A stretch of 20,724 bases of DNA from a virus. A model generated the notes under the pieces. That model had not been told where the DNA came from. It worked only from the letters and a program-made list of their open reading frames with translations, and did no database searches. Shown piece after piece: positions 1 through 5,442 of the stretch. The stretch lies in IMG/VR virus record IMGVR_UViG_3300047553_000130, positions 1-20,724 of that record. One strand, 5' to 3'. A program made the position numbers and the translations under genes. The stretch's first letter is position 1; the number at the start of each line of letters is the position of its first letter.

Positions 1-828
1 GCGGCGGACTTGCTGCGCTCAATGATTATCGCTGCGCCAGATCATCGCCTGATGTTTGCAGACTACAGCGCCATCGAAGCGCGAGTGCTGGCCTGGATGG
101 CGGGGCAGAAGGACTTAGTGGAGACATTCGCAAAGGGGGGCGATGTGTATATCAAGATGGCGTCGGCAATCTATAATGTGCCGGAAGACAAGGTAACGTC
201 GGAGCAACGGCAGGTCGGCAAGATGGCGATCCTTGGTTGCGGCTACGGCATGGGCGGCAAACGCTTTGCCGAGCAGTGCGCAGCGATGGGCATCGGCGTG
301 GACGTAGAGGAAGCCAAGCGGATCGTGTCGATCTACCGGCAGGAGAATAACCAGATCGCCGCCTACTGGCAGAGTCTCGAAGCCGAGTATCTTGAACTCG
401 CCAGAGAAGCACTGGACCAAGGCGAGACTATCCTGCGCTATGCGCTACCATCTGGCCGGAGCCTTACGTATCGCAACCCGCGCATTGTGCAGCGTGAGAC
501 GCCGTGGGGAACCAGCCAGGATACGGTCGAGATAGACACGCTTAACAGCATTACCCGCCAGTGGGTGCCTCAGAAAATTTGGGGTGGACTGGCTGTGGAA
601 AATGTGGTTCAAGCTACAGCGCGAGACTTGATGGCCGGGGCGATGATGCGGCTTGAGAACGCCGGATACCCAGTTATCATGTCCGTCCATGACGAAATTA
701 TCTGTGAAGTCCCTGAAGGTTACGGGTCACTTGACGAGATGATTGAGATCATGACATCACCGCCCGCTTGGGCAAAGGGTTGTCCGATTGCGGCCGAAGG
801 GAAAGAAGGTCCGCGATACCGGAAGTGA
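1..828 (+). CDS. Family A DNA polymerase, C-terminal part (5' end outside window)
   Basis: This is the palm/fingers end of a PolA-type replicative polymerase, which would extend the phage DNA chain in the cytoplasm. The frame is open from base 1, so the N-terminus and any 3'-5' exonuclease domain lie upstream. Motif A is DYSAIEARVLAW (from base 61; the bacterial form is DYSQIELR). Motif B is the RQVGKMAILGCGYG stretch (Arg at 208, Lys at 220, GYG following). Motif C is VHDEI at 685-699, with the catalytic Asp-Glu. All three are intact, so the domain looks active. A short gap with a Shine-Dalgarno follows, then the chain of small genes. Family assignment is secure from the motifs; the phage role is inferred from context. 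Confidence 0.93.
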   Translation, partial: AADLLRSMIIAAPDHRLMFADYSAIEARVLAWMAGQKDLVETFAKGGDVYIKMASAIYNVPEDKVTSEQRQVGKMAILGCGYGMGGKRFAEQCAAMGIGVDVEEAKRIVSIYRQENNQIAAYWQSLEAEYLELAREALDQGETILRYALPSGRSLTYRNPRIVQRETPWGTSQDTVEIDTLNSITRQWVPQKIWGGLAVENVVQATARDLMAGAMMRLENAGYPVIMSVHDEIICEVPEGYGSLDEMIEIMTSPPAWAKGCPIAAEGKEGPRYRK

Positions 829-844
829 CATAAAGGAGCGAGTT

Positions 845-1060
845 ATGATTCAGTTTGACCATGTGAGTGACAGCTTCTGCGTCAAAGATGGCGACAAGTG
901 GCTCTACTTCGACAGCGTGTCGAAGGCCAAAGACGCAGTGCGCCAGGTGAAGATGAAAGAGGCGGTCAAGGCCGAACGCGAACAGGTAGCCGCATGGCTG
1001 CGCCGCATCGGCAAGCCACAGATGGCTGACGCCGTGGAAGCTGGGGAGCATCTGCAATGA
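845..1060 (+). CDS. Small hypothetical phage protein (71 aa)
   Basis: I do not recognise this protein. An upstream in-frame ATG exists, but the start at 845 is preferred because AAAGGAG lies a few bases before it and the polymerase stop is only 16 bases upstream. The N-terminal half has a small beta-type, aromatic pattern (MIQFDHVSDSFCVKDGDKW). The second half is a charged helix rich in Lys, Glu and Ala. It ends in Gln (CAATGA) and the ATGA stop-start overlap begins the next gene, so it opens the translationally coupled chain. No function can be inferred. Confidence 0.8.
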   Translation: MIQFDHVSDSFCVKDGDKWLYFDSVSKAKDAVRQVKMKEAVKAEREQVAAWLRRIGKPQMADAVEAGEHLQ

Positions 1061-1272
1061 CCGACCGCAATGAAGACAACGAGATCATCGACACCGCCCT
1101 CGACACGCTGGCTTGGCAGCGCCGCGAGATCGACCGCCTGACTGCCGAGAACGAGCGGCTGCGGAACGATCACGCGTCTGCCGTTGCCGAATTGAATAAG
1201 ACAAAGGCGCTGCTCAAAGGCTATCGCCGGGGCTACAAAACAGCCCGCGCCGCACTGGGAGACACGCAATGA
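1057..1272 (+). CDS. Small coiled-coil protein (71 aa) with shared module
   Basis: The protein is almost wholly helical and charged, with a predicted coiled coil around REIDRLTAENERLRNDHAS (residues 24-43). This module recurs in the genes at 1996 and 2612, partly as exact DNA repeats. The C-terminus is ARAALGDTQ, encoded by a 30-bp sequence repeated exactly at the end of the gene starting at 2612. The start overlaps the previous stop as ATGA, with GGGGAG just upstream. I infer a multimerising accessory protein; no enzymatic motif is visible and the function is unknown. Confidence 0.8.
   Translation: MTDRNEDNEIIDTALDTLAWQRREIDRLTAENERLRNDHASAVAELNKTKALLKGYRRGYKTARAALGDTQ
1243..1272 (+). repeat. 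Gene-end/gene-start cassette, copy 1 (30 bp)
   Basis: It encodes ARAALGDTQ-stop, and also contains GGGAG and the ATG of the next gene. It is identical to 2951-2980, with related versions at 2248-2271 and 3148-3171. Confidence 0.9.
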
Positions 1273-1475
1273 ACGATGAACGTAAAGAAGCAATGGACCA
1301 ACTGATCGCGATGGATGCTGACCTGATTGACCCCGTGCAGGACAGGCTGGTGCTGGCCGTGCGCGAACTAGCAGCCGATGATAGCCAATGGGTAGCCGAA
1401 GCATTTGCCGCAACACTGCGCAAGGCGCTTGCGATGCATGGCCTCGCCATCGTGAAAGGAGCAGGCCATGGGTGA
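1269..1475 (+). CDS. Small hypothetical phage protein (68 aa)
   Basis: This is an acidic, mainly helical protein without a recognisable domain. The start overlaps the preceding stop (ATGA), and its Shine-Dalgarno is the GGGAG inside the repeated gene-end cassette at 1243-1272. The C-terminus, KGAGHG, is encoded by a sequence that nearly repeats at the end of the next gene (KAAGHDRD). That sequence also carries AAGGAG, which serves the next start. Function unknown. Confidence 0.78.
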   Translation: MNDERKEAMDQLIAMDADLIDPVQDRLVLAVRELAADDSQWVAEAFAATLRKALAMHGLAIVKGAGHG

Positions 1476-1713
1476 CATCTGGCGCTTTGTCTTTGCCGTC
1501 TGGGCAGTGACCGCAGGGCAATGGGTATTTGCGAAACTGCTAGGCCGTTCTCTTGACGAATGGGACCACACCCATGCGGTCATCATGGCAGGGGTTTACG
1601 TAATCGTGAAAGCCATTCGCTCTGACAAGACAGTTGTGCGGGTGATTGGGAATGCGGAGCCGGATAATTGGGAGGCGACCCTCATGAAAGCAGCAGGCCA
1701 TGACCGTGACTGA
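1468..1713 (+). CDS. Small membrane-associated protein (81 aa)
   Basis: The N-terminus is strongly hydrophobic (residues about 4-22: IWRFVFAVWAVTAGQWVF), and a second hydrophobic stretch lies around residues 37-49 (HAVIMAGVYVIVK). One or two membrane helices are therefore likely, followed by a soluble tail of about 30 residues. The gene starts inside the end of the previous one (8-bp overlap) behind AAGGAG at 1455-1460, and it overlaps the next gene by 14 bp. I do not recognise a family. A small inner-membrane protein is the most that can be said. Confidence 0.75.
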   Translation: MGDIWRFVFAVWAVTAGQWVFAKLLGRSLDEWDHTHAVIMAGVYVIVKAIRSDKTVVRVIGNAEPDNWEATLMKAAGHDRD

Positions 1714-1999
1714 CGAGGACCGGAAGGCAGCGAGGGCTGTCTGGATACAGGCTGCGTTCGACTATGGCGGCCAGAGCATCCCCGGCGAGGGTGAAGAACG
1801 CGCCGCAAGGGTTATCGCTGACTTCATAGCCGACACACGCCAAGCCGCCTACGCCGCAGGGCTGGAACGTGCGGCGGTGATTGCGGAGAGGGTGGCTCAA
1901 GCCGAGCTAGGTGGTGTGCATGGCGATTATGCCAAGGGCATTCGCTGGTGTCGTGACCGCATTGGGGACGCAATCCGCGCAGAGAAGGATAAGACATGA
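1700..1999 (+). CDS. Small hypothetical protein (99 aa)
   Basis: This is a soluble, Ala/Arg/Glu-rich, mostly helical protein. Stretches such as RVIADFIADTRQAAYAAGLE and CRDRIGDAIRAEKDKT resemble small phage proteins often found in such clusters, but no catalytic motif is visible. The start lies within the last codons of the upstream gene (14-bp overlap), in a junction resembling the one at 1452-1470. The stop overlaps the next start (ATGA at 1996). Function unknown. Confidence 0.8.
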   Translation: MTVTDEDRKAARAVWIQAAFDYGGQSIPGEGEERAARVIADFIADTRQAAYAAGLERAAVIAERVAQAELGGVHGDYAKGIRWCRDRIGDAIRAEKDKT

Positions 2000-2271
2000 C
2001 CGAGGATAATCTGGTGAAGCGGTTGAACTATTGGATTGATGAGGCGCACCGCGAAAACGAATGGTCCGATCTCATGGATGTTCGCTACCGCATCGAAGCC
2101 CTGACTGCCGAGAACGAGCGGCTGAAGCGTGAAGTCCTGTTGCAGATGGGCTGGAAAACGGAAGCGCAGAAACGGCTTGCGCTACTGGAAGAGGCGCTAG
2201 AGTTCATCGCCACTGAAGGCGGCCAGACTGAAAGTCGGGTGGCATTCGCCGCACTGGAGGGGAAGCAATGA
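1996..2271 (+). CDS. Small coiled-coil protein (91 aa) with shared module
   Basis: It is helical and charged. It carries the recurring coiled-coil module YRIEALTAENERLKRE (residues about 31-46), encoded by a 38-bp sequence at 2087-2124 that is repeated exactly at 2664-2701 in the gene starting at 2612. The C-terminus AALEGKQ is a divergent version of the AALGDTQ ending seen in neighbours, and its DNA (2248-2271) supplies GGAGGGG as Shine-Dalgarno for the following gene. Stop and start overlap as ATGA at both ends. Function unknown; likely to oligomerise. Confidence 0.8.
   Translation: MTEDNLVKRLNYWIDEAHRENEWSDLMDVRYRIEALTAENERLKREVLLQMGWKTEAQKRLALLEEALEFIATEGGQTESRVAFAALEGKQ
2087..2124 (+). 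repeat. Coiled-coil module DNA repeat (38 bp), copy A
   Basis: It encodes RIEALTAENERL in the 1996 gene and is identical to 2664-2701. A 27-bp part (1138-1164) occurs in the 1057 gene, and a 19-bp part (2431-2449) in the 2268 gene. Confidence 0.9.
2248..2271 (+). repeat. Gene-end/gene-start cassette, diverged copy
   Basis: It begins GCCGCACTGG, as in the 30-bp cassette, and ends GCAATGA, with GGAGGGG in between. It encodes AALEGKQ-stop and supplies the ribosome site for the gene at 2268. Confidence 0.75.
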
Positions 2272-2615
2272 CGGAAAAATGCCTACACGCTTCGGACTGC
2301 GACTGGCACGTTGACCAGTACCCGTGGGAATGCACTTGCGGGGCGATACCGCGCAAGGCGGCTATGGATGAACTGGTTGCAGATAGCGCCGACGAACTAT
2401 GGGCCAAGCACGAACGAGAACACTTGTTCGACCGCATCGAAGCCCTGACCATCGCCAACACCGGCTTGCACGATGAGATCGAAGACCTGCGTGAAAAGCT
2501 GGCTGCTGCCTACATCGCCCTGTCCGGAACAGACGTACACGCTTCGGACTGTGCTACATCTAACGCGCCAGCCTATGAGCCGGGACCGTGCGACTGCAAG
2601 GGGGCAGAGCAATGA
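2268..2615 (+). CDS. Cys/His-rich protein with two matching end motifs (115 aa)
   Basis: Two similar Cys/His motifs flank a helical, charged centre. The N-terminal one reads HASDC, ten residues, then CTC. The C-terminal one reads HASDC, twelve residues, then CDC. A 16-bp DNA sequence is identical in both (2284-2299 and 2536-2551). The pattern looks like metal binding, probably zinc, but no named zinc-finger family fits clearly. The centre contains a partial copy of the recurring module (DRIEALTIANTGLHDEI). It sits in the overlapping chain (ATGA at both ends) and ends in Gln. The function is unknown; a paired zinc-knuckle adaptor would be one reading. Confidence 0.78.
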   Translation: MTEKCLHASDCDWHVDQYPWECTCGAIPRKAAMDELVADSADELWAKHEREHLFDRIEALTIANTGLHDEIEDLREKLAAAYIALSGTDVHASDCATSNAPAYEPGPCDCKGAEQ

Positions 2616-2980
2616 ACGGCGTGACGCAATGGGAAGCCAAGGAGATCATCCGCGAGAAAAACGACCGCATCGAAGCCCTGACTGCCGAGAACGAGCGGCT
2701 GCGGGAGGCGTATAAAAACGCAAACGAAGCATGGGGTATTGCACAGCTTGAGGTCGAGCGGCTGCGGGAGGCGTTGGTAGCTGAACGCGAGGAGAACCTA
2801 TGGAGCGCCTATGCCACGGGCGATGTGATTGGCGATGAGTGGACGCACTTGTTTATGTCGGACGGTGAATGGCTGGCTAAGGAATGCGGCTTTGATCCTA
2901 GGCAGGGGTATTACAGCGCCGAAGCTATTCGCAACGCCATTCCTATAGCTGCCCGCGCCGCACTGGGAGACACGCAATGA
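2612..2980 (+). CDS. Coiled-coil protein with shared modules (122 aa)
   Basis: The start at 2612 overlaps the preceding stop (ATGA) and has GGGGG about seven bases upstream. An earlier in-frame ATG would overlap more and lacks support. Residues 12-60 form a long coiled coil with two copies of an ERLREA heptad-like unit. The first contains the module NDRIEALTAENERLREA shared with neighbours. A C-terminal globular part follows, including WTHLFMSDGEWLAKECGFDP. The last residues, ARAALGDTQ, come from the 30-bp cassette (2951-2980) identical to 1243-1272. The gene looks like a longer module carrier; function unknown. Confidence 0.8.
   Translation: MNGVTQWEAKEIIREKNDRIEALTAENERLREAYKNANEAWGIAQLEVERLREALVAEREENLWSAYATGDVIGDEWTHLFMSDGEWLAKECGFDPRQGYYSAEAIRNAIPIAARAALGDTQ
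2664..2701 (+). repeat. Coiled-coil module DNA repeat (38 bp), copy B
   Basis: This second exact copy lies in the 2612 gene. With the following bases, 2678-2704 also equals 1138-1164 over 27 bp, so the three genes share patches of different length. Confidence 0.9.
2951..2980 (+). repeat. Gene-end/gene-start cassette, copy 2 (30 bp)
   Basis: It is base-for-base identical to 1243-1272. It encodes the C-terminus of the 2612 gene and provides Shine-Dalgarno and start for the 2977 gene. Confidence 0.9.
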
Positions 2981-3171
2981 CCGAAGAACTGAAGATTGGA
3001 GATCGCGTCGAGAAGGTCAAAGGCTATCGCTGGCCTGGCGTGATCGTCGCCATCTTTGAAACCACGCAGGGCAAGCTGCGCTACGTTGTCGAATGCACGG
3101 TGCCAGAGGTTGCTGGCGCGCTTCACATCTATGCGCCGGAGCAGATCGCCGCACTGGGAGACGCGCAATGA
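2977..3171 (+). CDS. Small SH3-like beta protein (64 aa), hypothetical
   Basis: The sequence GDRVEKVKGYRWPGVIVAIF followed by GKLRYVVECTVPEVAGALHIY is a compact beta-strand pattern. It resembles small SH3/KOW-like phage and alphaproteobacterial proteins of unknown function; this likeness is from memory. It ends in AALGDAQ, a one-base variant (3148-3171) of the recurring cassette. Its start uses the GGGAG of the cassette at 2951-2980 and overlaps the previous stop by 4 bp. The function is not known; nucleic-acid or protein binding would fit the fold. Confidence 0.8.
   Translation: MTEELKIGDRVEKVKGYRWPGVIVAIFETTQGKLRYVVECTVPEVAGALHIYAPEQIAALGDAQ
3148..3171 (+). repeat. Gene-end/gene-start cassette, one-base variant (24 bp)
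   Basis: It matches the last 24 bases of the 30-bp cassette with one difference (ACGC for ACAC), giving AALGDAQ-stop. It provides the ribosome site and start for the gene at 3168. Confidence 0.85.
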
Positions 3172-3329
3172 CTAGGCAGATCATCGGCGCATTGATGGCT
3201 TTCACCCCGTTTCTCGCGGCTATGGCCTACATAGCCTACCAAGCGCCTGCGATAGTCCTTGTGGCGGTACTAGGCATACTTGCGGTCCTCGCGTGGTATG
3301 GCATCGCCTTGCATCTGCTATGCGAATGA
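3168..3329 (+). CDS. Small two-helix membrane protein (53 aa)
   Basis: Nearly the whole protein is hydrophobic. One helix covers residues about 4-23 (IIGALMAFTPFLAAMAYIAY) and a second covers about 27-49 (AIVLVAVLGILAVLAWYGIA). Only a few polar residues lie at the ends. The start at 3168 overlaps the previous stop (ATGA), with GGGAG in the cassette just upstream; longer in-frame starts lack this. It is most likely an inner-membrane miniprotein. A holin-like role is possible but unsupported, since the lysis block is elsewhere. Confidence 0.75.
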   Translation: MTRQIIGALMAFTPFLAAMAYIAYQAPAIVLVAVLGILAVLAWYGIALHLLCE

Positions 3330-3409
3330 CCCCCGCTCTGCGCCACTGGCTCTGGACCCAGTTCGGCTGGGATATTTACGATTGGGAACCTGAGGAGATT
3401 AGGTTTTGA
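3326..3409 (+). CDS. Tiny hypothetical protein (27 aa)
   Basis: This reading frame of 27 codons starts with ATG overlapping the previous stop (ATGA) and ends TTTTGA, overlapping the next start. It is Trp/acidic-rich (HWLWTQFGWDIYDWEPEEIR). No strong Shine-Dalgarno precedes it, so translation would rely on coupling. It is called because it fills exactly the gap between two overlapping genes in an otherwise unbroken chain. Function unknown, and it could be mainly a translational relay. Confidence 0.55.
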   Translation: MTPALRHWLWTQFGWDIYDWEPEEIRF

Positions 3410-3570
3410 CTGAACAAGAACTTATTCCGTACCTGGGCAAACGTATCCTGGCGGATGCAGATAAGCTCCGGCTCTTCATGCCGGATTGCTTCGCTAGGTT
3501 CCCACTCGAATGGAATGGAGCGCAATATGAAATCCGCATCATACAAAAGAGGGAAGAGGAAGATGACTGA
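3406..3570 (+). CDS. Small hypothetical protein with TTG start (54 aa)
   Basis: A TTG at 3406 overlaps the upstream TGA (TTGA), with GAGGAG about ten bases before it. The frame then runs 54 codons: MTEQELIPYLGKRILADADK, then LRLFMPDCFARFPLEW, with an acidic end REEEDD. The opening MTE matches several neighbours that begin MTE or MTD. The stop overlaps the ATG of the next gene by 8 bp. It fills the only hole left in the chain. Function unknown. Confidence 0.6.
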   Translation: MTEQELIPYLGKRILADADKLRLFMPDCFARFPLEWNGAQYEIRIIQKREEEDD

Positions 3571-3691
3571 GATATTCATAGCAGCCGCAGTAGGCGCTGG
3601 GATGACCGCGTTCTTCTACGCCATCCATCTTGTGCGCGAAGCGATCATTCGCGGCGTTGACGACCTAGACGATATTGACTGGATGCAATGA
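3563..3691 (+). CDS. Tiny single-TM protein (42 aa)
   Basis: The start at 3563 is preferred over longer in-frame starts because AGAGGAAG lies directly upstream and it overlaps the previous stop by 8 bp. The N-terminus forms one membrane helix (residues about 3-20: EIFIAAAVGAGMTAFFYAIH). The C-terminal tail is acidic (DDLDDIDWMQ). It ends CAATGA like many genes here and overlaps the following HTH-DnaA gene by 4 bp. No family is recognised. Confidence 0.65.
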   Translation: MTEIFIAAAVGAGMTAFFYAIHLVREAIIRGVDDLDDIDWMQ

Positions 3692-4278
3692 CACACAAAT
3701 CAACCTTTGACTTGGATGCGGTCCAGAAGACTATTCGCGACCGCATCGGGGAAGCTATTGGCTCAAGCGGCTTGCCTTCGCACAAGGCCGCGGGGATGTC
3801 TGGTTATTCGCCAGCACATCTGCGTAGGCTCCGCAATGGTGAGGGCAAGAACCCGACCATCGCTGGGATATGGTCGTTAGCCGAAGCCATGAATGTGAAC
3901 CCGCACTGGCTGCTCGGTTCGCCATACGTCACGAAGTACACGGGCATTGAAGACCCGCAAGAAAGGAAGAGCGTGCTTACCTCTGAAGTTATCGACGAAG
4001 CGAGTAGACTGTTTCATGTACACCCACGGGACATCACTGGCCCCTATCGCTACCAGTTCTTGATGCCCGTTCGCTTCGCCCTTTATCACTCGTTTCGCAA
4101 ACGGGGGTTGTCATACCCGCATATCGGTCGCATCATGAACCGCGATCATAGCAGTGTGATCTACGGAGCGCAGCAGGCAGTATATCGGATGGAGCGCGAC
4201 GCGGAGTACGCGGCGAAGGTTGAGCAGCTAATCAATTTCCGTCCGAAGATTGAGAGCGAGGAGATAGAACATGGCTGA
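3688..4278 (+). CDS. HTH + DnaA domain IV fusion, DNA-binding protein (196 aa)
   Basis: Residues about 12-76 resemble a Cro/CI-type helix-turn-helix (AAGMSGYSPAHLRRLRNGEG, then NPTIAGIWSLAEAMNV). Residues about 100-181 match the C-terminal DNA-binding domain of the bacterial initiator DnaA: a basic loop, LSYPHIGRIMNRDHSSVIYG, and a long last helix. RDHSSV at 152-157 corresponds to the DnaA RDHTTV signature that reads the DnaA box. The AAA+ ATPase and DnaB-loading domains are absent, so it cannot initiate like DnaA. It may bind the phage origin, occupy host DnaA boxes, or act as a regulator. It overlaps DUF2800 by 8 bp in the replication operon. Domain calls are strong; the role is inferred. 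Confidence 0.85.
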   Translation: MTHKSTFDLDAVQKTIRDRIGEAIGSSGLPSHKAAGMSGYSPAHLRRLRNGEGKNPTIAGIWSLAEAMNVNPHWLLGSPYVTKYTGIEDPQERKSVLTSEVIDEASRLFHVHPRDITGPYRYQFLMPVRFALYHSFRKRGLSYPHIGRIMNRDHSSVIYGAQQAVYRMERDAEYAAKVEQLINFRPKIESEEIEHG

Positions 4279-5428
4279 GATCGCACACGCCTCATTCGGC
4301 GCGTCAAACGCCAAGCGACGCATGGCTTGTCCTGGTAGCCTTAACGCCGAATCAAAGTTCCCCGACACGTCAAGCCCGTTCGCGGAGCTTGGCACTGCGG
4401 CGCACGAACTGGGCGAGTATTGCATCGAGAATAACATCCAAGATGTGTTCACGATGCTCGGCCGCACGTTCAACGATCATGTCGTAGATGACAACATGGC
4501 CTCCGCTGTGCGTGTCTACGTAGACTACGTTAACTCAGTCGCGGAAGAAGAAGCGCCGGCCTTGCTGAAGTTGGAGCAACGCTTCAGCCTTGAGGCCCTC
4601 GATCCGCCGATGCCGATGTTCGGCACCAGCGACTGCACGATCTACGGCAAAGAGACTGGCAACCTCTGGGTGATCGACTACAAGCACGGCCAGGGCGTAG
4701 CTGTAGACGCGGAAGACAATCCGCAGCTAAAATACTACGCGCTCGGCGCTGTGCTGAAGATCGGCAATCGCGCCCCGATCAACGCGATCCACACCGCGAT
4801 TGTCCAGCCGCGCGCACCGCATCGTCTGGGTTCGATCCGGACGCACAGCTATACGAAGGATGAAATCCTCGGCTTCGGCACCGACCTGATTGACGCAGCG
4901 CACGCGGCTATCAAGCCCGACGCGCCGCTTATTGCCGGCGACCACTGCAAGTTCTGTAAGGCGTCGGGCACTTGCTCGGCTTTGCGGAGTAACGCTCTGG
5001 CCGTAGCGCAGGATGAGTTCGGCGTGACGCGCAGTGTCGAAGACCTGACGCCGGAAGAAGTTGCAAATTATATGGACAAGATTCCGCTCCTCGAAGAGTG
5101 GATCAAGTCTATCCGCCGCCACGCGCACACGATGCTTGAGACTGGGCAGGCGCTGCCCGGCTTCAAGCTGGTTGAGAAGCGGCCGACTCGTCGTTGGAAG
5201 AACGAAGAGGAACTGCTGGCGTGGGCGACGACCGAAGGTCTCGAAGACGATGACATCTACGATAAGAAGTTGAAGTCGCCTTCGCAGATCGAGAAGGTAG
5301 TTGGCAAAAAGAACTTGCCCGCTACTCTCGTAATGGCGGTGTCAACTGGGGTCTCGATGGTCCCTGATACCGACAACCGACCGCCAGCCGCGCTCCTTGC
5401 GGCTGACGAATTTGACGTGACTGAGTAA
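4271..5428 (+). CDS. DUF2800 family PD-(D/E)XK nuclease (385 aa)
   Basis: The protein resembles phage DUF2800 proteins, RecB/Cas4-like nucleases found next to DUF2815 and phage polymerases. Visible motifs are His45 in ELGTAAHELGEYC, Asp121 in MFGTSDCTIYG, Asp136-Lys138 in WVIDYKHGQG, and Gln152 in NPQLKYYALG. These correspond to the RecB-type nuclease core. Cys20 (in MACPGS) with Cys226, Cys229 and Cys235 (CKFCKASGTC) matches the four-cysteine Fe-S arrangement of Cas4/AddB-like nucleases. A role in recombination or end processing is inferred from the family. The gene overlaps the HTH-DnaA gene by 8 bp and is followed after 14 bp by the DUF2815 gene. Confidence 0.85.
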   Translation: MAEIAHASFGASNAKRRMACPGSLNAESKFPDTSSPFAELGTAAHELGEYCIENNIQDVFTMLGRTFNDHVVDDNMASAVRVYVDYVNSVAEEEAPALLKLEQRFSLEALDPPMPMFGTSDCTIYGKETGNLWVIDYKHGQGVAVDAEDNPQLKYYALGAVLKIGNRAPINAIHTAIVQPRAPHRLGSIRTHSYTKDEILGFGTDLIDAAHAAIKPDAPLIAGDHCKFCKASGTCSALRSNALAVAQDEFGVTRSVEDLTPEEVANYMDKIPLLEEWIKSIRRHAHTMLETGQALPGFKLVEKRPTRRWKNEEELLAWATTEGLEDDDIYDKKLKSPSQIEKVVGKKNLPATLVMAVSTGVSMVPDTDNRPPAALLAADEFDVTE

Positions 5429-5442
5429 ATAAGGAAACTCCG

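Noticed and set aside
1243-3171. CRISPR array suggested by short repeats in the left arm
   Set aside because: Repeats lie inside and at the ends of coding genes at irregular spacing, with no spacer structure.
3688-4278. Reading this gene as a full DnaA or as a CI-type repressor alone
   Set aside because: No AAA+ ATPase motifs are present for DnaA, and a CI repressor would lack the RDHSSV domain; the fusion explains both halves.
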